Assembly: GCA_035456985.1 (NCBI GenBank)
Contig: DATICE010000185.1
Span: forward strand, 1-8,717
Reading direction: 5' to 3'
DNA length: 8,717 nucleotides
From: SG8-41 sp035456985
GTDB taxonomy: Bacteria > Pseudomonadota > Gammaproteobacteria > Burkholderiales > SG8-41
Part shown: positions 1 to 4,677 of the stretch, in pieces
How positions within the stretch are numbered: position 1 is the stretch's first letter
How the letters are laid out: each line of letters starts with the position of its first letter
Made by a program: the position numbers and the translations under genes
The notes under the pieces: generated by a model
What the model was told of the DNA's origin: nothing
What the model saw: only the letters and a program-made list of their open reading frames with translations
The model's database searches: none

Positions 1-2
1 TG

Positions 3-1358
3 GTGTTTCTCGGGGCGGGTCTTATCGCCGCGAGCCTTCTCATCATGGTGGGGCTCCTCACCGACCGCGCCGCGATGGTCGCGGTGATGCCGGCGGAGGC
101 CTGGTTTGTGCTCGCGGCGCTGCTCTCCCCGGTCGGCTATGTCATCCAGGACGTCGTCGCAGACGCGATGACCGTGGAGGCCGTGCCGCGCGTGGACGAG
201 AACGGCAGGCCCATCCCCCAGGAAGCCCGCAAGCTGATGAACACCACGATGCAGACGCTGGGGCGCGTCGCGTTGATCGGCGGCCTCGCGCTGGTGGCCG
301 CGATCAATCTCTATCTCTTCACGGGCGTCGAGAGGCTGTCGGAGGCCGAGAAGATCGCGGTCTACCGCCAGATCTACCTGACGGCACTGGTGATCCCGTT
401 CGTCTCAGTCGCTGGTGTCGCGCTGGCGTGGCTGCTGTGGCACAGAGACCTGCGCCGCCTGGTCGCGCAAGGCGTGGACCGGGCGCAGGCGCGCCGGCTC
501 CTCGGCGCGCCCGGGGAACCCCCCGCGCCGAACTGGTGGATCCTCGGCGGCAGCCTGCTCTTTGTCGTATTCACTCTCGGCTTGGGACTGGGCAACTTCG
601 CCTACAACCAGGAAGTGATTTTCACGGGGTCGCTCGCGATCGTCCTGTTCCTCATCGCGAAGCTCACGCGCGAGCTCGAGCCGGAGGCGCGCGCGACCCT
701 GATCGGCACGGCGGCCGTCATCTTCGTTTTCCGCGCGATTCCCGGCCCGGGCGAGGGTGTGACCTGGTGGATGATCGACGTCCTGAAATTCGACCAGCGC
801 TTCCTCGCGGTGCTCTCGCTCATCGCGAGCGTGCTGACGCTGTTCGGAATGTTCATCTTCCGCCGCTTCATGGCCGTGCGCTCGATCGCTTACGTGGTGG
901 GCTTTCTGACCATCGTCGGCATGGTGCTGTCCCTGCCCATCGTCGGGCTCTACTACGGGCTCCACCACTGGACGGCCTCGATCACGGGCGGCGTGGTGGA
1001 CGCGCGCTTCATCGTGCTCGTCAATACGGCGCTCGAGTCGCCCCTCGGCCAGATCGCGATGATCCCGATGCTCGCCTGGATCGCGAACTCGGCGCCGCGG
1101 AACCTCAAGGCCACCTACTTCGCGATCATGGCCTCGTTCACCAATCTCGCGCTGTCCGCCTCCCAGCTCGGCACGAAGTATCTCAACCAGCTCTACACCG
1201 TGAGCCGCGAGGTCAAGGACTCCGCGACTGGCGCCGTGCAAACTGCCGCCGACTACGGGCAGCTTGGCGAGCTGCTGATCGTTCAGGTCGCCATCGCGCT
1301 GCTGCTGCCCTTCGCCGCGATTCTGGTCGTGCGTGCGAGCGGCCTGCGCTGGGCGTGA
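3..1358 (+). CDS. BT1/folate-biopterin-type MFS transporter, 5'-truncated by window edge
   Basis: Inner-membrane transporter; the substrate cannot be told from sequence. About 451 residues are visible, with some eleven to twelve hydrophobic stretches (for example visible residues 4-20, 88-106, 125-145, 178-198, 267-288, 295-320, 428-446). Two features point to the BT1 (folate-biopterin transporter) branch of the major facilitator superfamily: the acidic motif IQDVVADAMTVE at about residues 48-59, and a C-terminal segment (LGQIAMIPMLAWIAN, then a TYFAIMASFTNLALSAS stretch) that resembles the family's late helices. The first visible codon is GTG, but it is probably an internal Val: it lies at the window edge, has no visible ribosome site, and the acidic motif normally lies further from the N terminus, so perhaps 70-80 residues are missing. 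The gene ends 17 bp before an inverted repeat and converges on gor. Membrane-transporter assignment is firm; the family is likely; the substrate is unknown. Confidence 0.75.
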   Translation: MFLGAGLIAASLLIMVGLLTDRAAMVAVMPAEAWFVLAALLSPVGYVIQDVVADAMTVEAVPRVDENGRPIPQEARKLMNTTMQTLGRVALIGGLALVAAINLYLFTGVERLSEAEKIAVYRQIYLTALVIPFVSVAGVALAWLLWHRDLRRLVAQGVDRAQARRLLGAPGEPPAPNWWILGGSLLFVVFTLGLGLGNFAYNQEVIFTGSLAIVLFLIAKLTRELEPEARATLIGTAAVIFVFRAIPGPGEGVTWWMIDVLKFDQRFLAVLSLIASVLTLFGMFIFRRFMAVRSIAYVVGFLTIVGMVLSLPIVGLYYGLHHWTASITGGVVDARFIVLVNTALESPLGQIAMIPMLAWIANSAPRNLKATYFAIMASFTNLALSASQLGTKYLNQLYTVSREVKDSATGAVQTAADYGQLGELLIVQVAIALLLPFAAILVVRASGLRWA

Positions 1359-1375
1359 AAGATCGCAGCCGCTGA

Positions 1376-1607
1376 CCGGGTCCTGTCGGAACGGCCGGCA
1401 CCTTCCCGATTCTCCCGGGCACAGGTAGGCATAGAACTTGGCTGTCGTGTTGCCCTGAGTCAGTACCAGTTCCGGGAGCATCGGATCAGTCACCGGCCAC
1501 TCCGCCACCCGGCCGCGGCTGCAGCTTTGGTCCCACGGAGTGGAGGGGGCCCGCTAGACCGCCCACACCGCCCGCCCTGTTCCGCTAACGCACGTCAGCG
1601 AAAACAA
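1376..1607 (+). repeat. Left arm of the long inverted repeat
   Basis: This arm pairs with the complement of 3013-3241. Conservation is block-like. The outer 40 bases are nearly identical, then about 35-40 bases (1417-1455) are unrelated. Next come the common block GAGTCAGTACCAG and a well-conserved stretch ending in CCACCCGGCCGCGGCTG (about 1457-1521). A second variable patch of about 25 bases follows, then a final conserved block starting at GGGCCCGCT. The inner edge holds a short hairpin. There is no gene here; the open frames crossing it are either shadows of the transporter gene or the short repeat-encoded frame described in the findings. Confidence 0.8.
1580..1602. repeat. Hairpin at inner end of left arm
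   Basis: The stem arms CGCTAACG (1583-1590) and CGTCAGCG (1593-1600) pair with one A-C mismatch. TT/AA closes the base around a single bulged C at 1582. The right arm has the equivalent hairpin with compensating differences, so the fold is better kept than the bases. It lacks a following T-run, so it is not a typical intrinsic terminator. Confidence 0.55.
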
Positions 1608-1770
1608 TTGTGTGCGTCCCGATTTGCTAGCCTGAAAGGCCACGCAGCCTATTTCGATATTCCTGCGTGCCGCGACAAGATTGGCCGCGTGCCGCAACGT
1701 AACTCGTTGAAAGTGCGGTGCCGGCGAGCGGTAGTGCCATAATAGACGGCGTTTCGGAAGTTCACTATAC
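1608..1770. other. Lower-GC spacer between left inverted repeat and cassette boundary
   Basis: No gene is supported here. The stretch is visibly less GC-rich than its surroundings. It contains a 12-base direct repeat with one mismatch, GCGTGCCGCGAC (1665-1676) and GCGTGCCGCAAC (1687-1698), starting 22 bases apart. TTGAAA (1707-1712) and CATAAT (1738-1743) look like promoter hexamers but are 25 bases apart, too far for a normal sigma-70 promoter. The spacer could be what remains of an integron attachment region or the interior of the inverted-repeat element; neither is proven. Confidence 0.4.
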
Positions 1771-1777
1771 GTTGGGC
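1771..1777 (+). other. Integron-type core site (cassette left boundary), GTTGGGC
   Basis: GTTGGGC matches the integron core consensus GTTRRRY at every position, and it is the exact reverse complement of GCCCAAC at 2846-2852. In known integrons the integrase cuts between the G and the first T, so the cassette would begin at 1772. The SBP start codon follows 54 bases later, the short leader typical of gene cassettes. Confidence 0.6.
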
Positions 1778-1811
1778 AGATGGGTGGCGGCTGCAACGAT
1801 ACTGTCTTGCC

Positions 1812-1818
1812 GGGAGGT
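1812..1818 (+). promoter_or_regulatory. Shine-Dalgarno site that sets the SBP start
   Basis: GGGAGGT lies 7 bases before TTG 1826 and 10 bases before GTG 1829. It is the only good ribosome site upstream of the signal peptide. It therefore argues against the farther in-frame ATG at 1718, which would also place the start outside the cassette boundary. Confidence 0.65.
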
Positions 1819-1825
1819 GGACCCG

Positions 1826-2812
1826 TTGGTGCGATTAGCAGAGATAGCGGCGGCAGGAGCCATCATGGCGGCACTACTAGGATCTGCGCTTGCTGTCGAG
1901 GCCCAGCAGGCGAAGCGACTTCCCCAGGTTGGCCTGCTCGTCTACGGGAGCCCGCGCCCCGCGGCGTTTCCAGAGGGGGCGGTCGTCGCAGGCTTGACAG
2001 AGCTGGGCTGGGTCGAAGGGCAGAACATGGTTTTGCTGATCCGTTATGCCGAAGGCCATCCCGAGCGGCTGCCCGACCTCGCGCGCGACTTGGTCGGGTC
2101 GAAAGTGGACGTCATCGTGACAGTCGGGACAGACGTCGCCCGGCTCGTGAAGAATATCGTCGCCCCAACGCCGCTTGTCGCGGCCGTGAGCGAGGATCCG
2201 GTGGAGATCGGACTGGTCACGAGTCTTAGCCGGCCCGGCGGCAACATGACGGGCGCGACATTTATTTCCTCCGAGCTGGCGGGCAAGCGCCTAGCGCTCC
2301 TCAAAGAACTCCTCCCTCGCGCGAGCCGGGTGGCGGTCCTCTGGGACCCGACCCACGTGGACTTGGAGGTCAGGGAGCTCGAACCGGCGGCGCGGTCCCT
2401 CGGCATCACGCTCCAGTCTGTCGAGGCCCGGACGACAGAAGAGCTCGACGCCGCCCTCCGCGCCGTGGCGGCTGGCGGCGCCGACGCGGTCATGGTCGTC
2501 CCCGCGCGGATGATCAACCTCAACGCGAAGCGCATCGCGGAGTTCCTCCGGGAGCGGCGCCTGCCCGCGGTCTCCATGTGGGGGTCCTTCGCTGAGGCGG
2601 GTGGCCTCATGACCTACGGTCCGAACATCCCGGCGGTGATCCGGCGGTTGGCCACCCACGTGGACAAGATCCTCAAGGGCGCCCGGCCGGGCGACCTGCC
2701 GATCGAACGGCCGACGCGCTTCGAGCTGGTGGTGAACCTCAGGACCGCAAAGGCACTGGGGGTGACACTCCCCCAATCGCTGCTTCTCCGGGCCGACCAG
2801 GTGATCGAGTAG
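1826..2812 (+). CDS. Orphan ABC-transporter substrate-binding protein (ABC_sub_bind / COG2984 family)
   Basis: Predicted periplasmic ligand-binding protein of 328 residues, the normal length for this family. Residues 1-26 form a signal peptide: Arg3, a hydrophobic core, and an AVEA cleavage site before QQAKRL. Family hallmarks follow in order: LGWVEGQN (about 60-67), a DP pair at about 124-125, SLSRPGGNMTG (about 133-143), and a C-terminal PTRFELVVNLRTAKALG segment (296-312) ending in RADQVIE. The start is taken as TTG 1826 because it sits 7 bases from a strong ribosome site; GTG 1829 is equally possible. Members often work with an ABC permease and ATPase, but no such genes are nearby and the ligand is unknown. 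The gene fills a candidate integron cassette and has no convincing promoter of its own inside the cassette. Family identity is firm; the transport role is inference. Confidence 0.88.
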   Translation: MVRLAEIAAAGAIMAALLGSALAVEAQQAKRLPQVGLLVYGSPRPAAFPEGAVVAGLTELGWVEGQNMVLLIRYAEGHPERLPDLARDLVGSKVDVIVTVGTDVARLVKNIVAPTPLVAAVSEDPVEIGLVTSLSRPGGNMTGATFISSELAGKRLALLKELLPRASRVAVLWDPTHVDLEVRELEPAARSLGITLQSVEARTTEELDAALRAVAAGGADAVMVVPARMINLNAKRIAEFLRERRLPAVSMWGSFAEAGGLMTYGPNIPAVIRRLATHVDKILKGARPGDLPIERPTRFELVVNLRTAKALGVTLPQSLLLRADQVIE

Positions 2813-2845
2813 GCTACGGAGCGCGATCACGCCTTGCGCGGGCCT

Positions 2846-2917
2846 GCCCAACCTCGCACTCCAGCGGACCCGATGCTCGCGATGCTCGCACGTCGGCCGC
2901 TGAGTGCGGCGTTAACG
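2846..2917 (+). other. attC-like recombination site (59-base-element type)
   Basis: The 72-bp site opens with GCCCAAC (fits RYYYAAC) and closes with GTTAACG. Inside, GCACTCCAGCGG (2856-2867) pairs with CCGCTGAGTGC (2897-2907) over 11 bp, leaving one unpaired C on the upstream arm. The three-base spacers between outer and inner boxes are equal on both sides (CTC and GGC). A single extrahelical base on this arm is a known determinant of attC strand choice. The loop (2868-2896) contains a tandem 9-mer, GATGCTCGC twice (2872-2889). The closing box has GTT but departs from RRRY, as expected if those bases belong to the sequence into which the cassette inserted. Confidence 0.65.
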
Positions 2918-3012
2918 TCGAATAACTGCTTCGTCGTAACCAGGCTCTCTTACGCCATCTGTTGATCCACACGCGCTGAATAATGTGATTTAGCAGGATT
3001 GGAAATAATCCG
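2918..3012. other. Lower-GC spacer between attC-like site and right inverted repeat
   Basis: Nothing coding is supported. The stretch is AT-richer than its surroundings and, together with 1608-1770, would form the interior of the inverted-repeat element before cassette insertion. No second attC-like site was found in it. Confidence 0.4.
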
Positions 3013-3241
3013 TTGTCTTCGCTGGCGTACGTCGGCGAAACAGGGCGGGCGGTGGGGGGCGGTCGAGCGGGCCCATTCCAGCACTACGGGTGCGCCAGCC
3101 GCGGCCGGGTGGCGGAATGGCCGGTGGCTGATCCGATTCTCCGAGTACTGGTACTGACTCAAGACAGCGCAACGCCCCGAATCAATTGCCAGATTGCGCC
3201 CGGAGAATCGGGAAGGCGCCGGCCGTTCCGACAGGACCCGG
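3013..3241 (-). repeat. Right arm of the long inverted repeat
   Basis: Inverted partner of 1376-1607, with the same mosaic of nearly identical and unrelated blocks. The best-conserved parts are the outer 40 bases (3202-3241), the stretch around GGCCGGGTGGCGGAATGGCC (about 3104-3123), and the CAGGGCGGGCGGTG block (about 3041-3054). The arm ends 28 bp before the gor stop codon. No confident gene is seen in it. Confidence 0.8.
3018..3039. repeat. Hairpin at inner end of right arm
   Basis: TTCGCTGGCG (3018-3027) and CGTCGGCGAA (3030-3039) pair along all ten positions, two of them G-T wobbles. This is the counterpart of the hairpin at 1580-1602. There is no downstream T-run. Confidence 0.55.
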
Positions 3242-3269
3242 CCGCGACCTCGGTGTCACTCCTGACTAA

Positions 3270-4616
3270 TTAGCGCATCGTCACCAGCTCTTCCGCGCTC
3301 GTAGGGTGTATCGCGACGGTGTCGTCGAAATCGCGCTTGGTCGCCCCCATGCGCACCGCCACGGCGAATCCCTGCAGCATCTCGTCCGCGCCCGGACCGA
3401 ACGTGTGACATCCCACGATTCGCTCCTCCTTGCCCGTGGTCACGAGCTTCATCACAGACTTCACCTTGCGCCGCGTGAACGCGTGGAAGAGCGGTGTGAA
3501 CTCGGTGCGGTAGACCTTGACCGCATCGCCGAAGCGGCTGCGCGCCTGATCCTCCGTCAGGCCGACGGTGCCGATCGGCGGATGGCTGAAAATCACCGTC
3601 GGGATGTTCTCGTAGACGAGCTTGCGCTGCGGCTGGCCACCGAACAGGCGGTCGGCGAGGCGGCGTCCGGCGGCAATCGCGACTGGCGTCAGCGCTTCCC
3701 TCCCGGTTACATCACCGACGGCGTATATGCCGGGAACATTGCTGTTCTGCCATTCATCGGTGATGACATGCCGCGCCGCGTCGGTCTTCACGCCCGCTGC
3801 GGCGAGGTTCAGGTCATCCGTGACCGGCTTGCGGCCCACCGCCCAGAGGATACAGTCGAACCCCTTCAGGTCCGCCCCCTCCATGCGCCGAAGAGTGATC
3901 CCGGAGGTCTCACGCACTGCTTCGCGCACGTGAGTATTCGTATGAATCTCGATTCCGTCCGCCGTCATCTCGCGCATGACCGCTTCGCGCAGCAGCTCAT
4001 CGAAGCTCATCAGCACGCTCGAGCGCCGCATGAGCACCGCGACCTCGGACCCCAGCGCGCGGAACACCCCCGCGAGCTCCACCGCAACGTAGCCTGCGCC
4101 GACGATGGCGACGCGCCGGGGCTGCCGCGGAAGCTCGAAGAAGCCGTCTGACGTGATGCCCAGCTCGGCACCCTTCCAGGTCGGGATGATCGGCCGGCCG
4201 CCGGTCGCGATCGCGATATTCGGCGCCTCGACCCGGGCAGCGTTCACGGCGACCGTGCGCGGCCCATCAAAGCACGCACGGCCGCGTATCCACTCGACGC
4301 CGTTCTTCTCGAGCCCGGCCTGGTAACGGCCGTTCAGCCATGCCACGTAGTCGTCCCGGCTTTGCTTGAGGGCGCCCCAATCGAAGCGCTCGATCTTCAC
4401 CGTGTAGCCGTAATCGCCGGCCTCGTGGATCACGTGCGCGATGGAAGCCGCGTTCCACATGATCTTCTTCGGCACGCAGCCGACGTTCACGCACGTTCCG
4501 CCGAGCCTCCCCGCTTCGATCAAGGCCACCTTCGCGCCATACGAAGCGGCGCGATTTGCCATGGCGATTCCGCCGCTGCCGCCGCCGATGACGATGAGAT
4601 CGTAGTTGCTTCGCAT
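3270..4616 (-). CDS. gor: Glutathione reductase (glutathione-disulfide reductase, NADPH)
   Basis: Cytosolic flavoenzyme that reduces glutathione disulfide to two glutathione using NADPH. At 448 residues it is full length. The FAD-binding GGGSGG is at residues 11-16. The redox-active pair Cys42/Cys47 lies in GGTCVNVGCVPKK. The NADPH-binding loop GAGYVAVELAG is at 173-183. The second FAD motif GD is at 301-302. The C-terminal active-site HPTSAEE has catalytic His437 and Glu442. The NVGCVPKKIMW context separates it from lipoamide dehydrogenase and mercuric reductase. The ATG at 4616 has an AAGGAG site 7 bases upstream. Oddity: of the two Arg residues that hold the NADPH 2'-phosphate in E. coli Gor (Arg198, Arg204), the first aligns with Arg197 here but the second aligns with Met203; an extra Arg198 follows the first. 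The gene converges on the transporter gene across the mobile element and is divergent from mfd. Confidence 0.93.
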   Translation of the reverse strand: MRSNYDLIVIGGGSGGIAMANRAASYGAKVALIEAGRLGGTCVNVGCVPKKIMWNAASIAHVIHEAGDYGYTVKIERFDWGALKQSRDDYVAWLNGRYQAGLEKNGVEWIRGRACFDGPRTVAVNAARVEAPNIAIATGGRPIIPTWKGAELGITSDGFFELPRQPRRVAIVGAGYVAVELAGVFRALGSEVAVLMRRSSVLMSFDELLREAVMREMTADGIEIHTNTHVREAVRETSGITLRRMEGADLKGFDCILWAVGRKPVTDDLNLAAAGVKTDAARHVITDEWQNSNVPGIYAVGDVTGREALTPVAIAAGRRLADRLFGGQPQRKLVYENIPTVIFSHPPIGTVGLTEDQARSRFGDAVKVYRTEFTPLFHAFTRRKVKSVMKLVTTGKEERIVGCHTFGPGADEMLQGFAVAVRMGATKRDFDDTVAIHPTSAEELVTMR

Positions 4617-4623
4617 TTCCGTG

Positions 4624-4629
4624 CTCCTT
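4624..4629 (-). promoter_or_regulatory. Shine-Dalgarno site of gor
   Basis: On the minus strand, AAGGAG stands 7 bases before the ATG at 4616-4614. It confirms that start, and the encoded N terminus leads directly into the FAD-binding strand. Confidence 0.75.
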
Positions 4630-4657
4630 GACGACCGGCTGAGACGTTAAGTGCCGG

Positions 4658-4663
4658 TATAAT
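4658..4663 (+). promoter_or_regulatory. Candidate -10 element of the mfd promoter
   Basis: A perfect TATAAT lies 14 bases before the mfd ATG. No good -35 hexamer is found at 16-18 bases; TTGACG (4628-4633) is 24 bases away, too far. A transcript started the usual distance downstream would carry only about 8 untranslated bases. The AT-rich core reads TATTAT on the other strand and might also serve divergent gor, but no -35 supports that. Confidence 0.5.
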
Positions 4664-4677
4664 AACGTTGTTTTTCC

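Larger units (their letters stand above)
1772..2911 (+). mobile_element. Candidate integron gene cassette carrying a substrate-binding protein gene
   Basis: The 1140-bp unit runs from the GTT boundary to the G of the distal GTT (2911). It contains one CDS occupying 987 bp, with a leader of only 54 bp and an attC-like site starting 33 bp after the stop. This compact one-gene layout, in the same orientation as the attC, is what mobile gene cassettes look like. Closing the circle would join GCCCAAC at one end with GTTGGGC at the other, giving a perfectly matched outer stem, as expected if both ends came from the same cassette. No integron integrase and no second attC is visible, so the unit is either a solitary cassette inserted at a secondary site or a fragment of an array. 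Confidence 0.6.
1376..3241. mobile_element. Putative non-autonomous element bounded by ~230-bp inverted repeats
   Basis: The block is delimited by two inverted copies of one sequence (1376-1607 and 3013-3241). The outermost 40 bases of each arm (1376-1415 and the complement of 3202-3241) differ at only one position. The arms enclose one gene and no recognisable transposase or recombinase. The element occupies almost all of the space between the convergent transporter and gor genes: only 17 bp on the left and 28 bp on the right remain outside it. That is what one expects for an insertion tolerated at a convergent junction. No clean target-site duplication is visible; GCCGCTGACC on the left and GCCGCGACC on the right are similar but differ by one base in length. 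Alternatively, these are two independent inverted copies of a dispersed repeat. Confidence 0.6.

Noticed and set aside
1368..1377. Possible target-site duplication GCCGCTGACC versus GCCGCGACC at 3241-3249
   Set aside because: The copies differ in length by one base and overlap the repeat ends, so they do not form a clean duplication.
405..1508. 367-codon minus-strand open frame across the transporter gene and left repeat arm
   Set aside because: It is rich in Asp, Glu, His and Arg with no domain, is opposite a clear membrane-protein gene, and is a GC-driven shadow. Only its first ~45 codons, within the repeat, are of any interest.
1707..1743. TTGAAA and CATAAT as a promoter for the binding-protein gene
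   Set aside because: The hexamers are 25 bases apart and lie outside the cassette boundary; no acceptable sigma-70 spacing.
1718..1825. Upstream in-frame ATG at 1718 as start of the binding protein
   Set aside because: It would put 36 non-family residues before the signal peptide, has no ribosome site, and lies outside the cassette boundary.
3104..3123. Resemblance to the 5' part of tRNA-Leu/Ser (GGGTGGCGGAATGG)
   Set aside because: No anticodon arm, T-arm consensus or matching acceptor strand follows, and the left arm copy does not help; it is a chance resemblance in the repeat.
4628..4663. TTGACG as the -35 partner of the mfd TATAAT
   Set aside because: Spacing is 24 bases, well beyond the normal 16-18, and the same bases are the gor Shine-Dalgarno region on the other strand.
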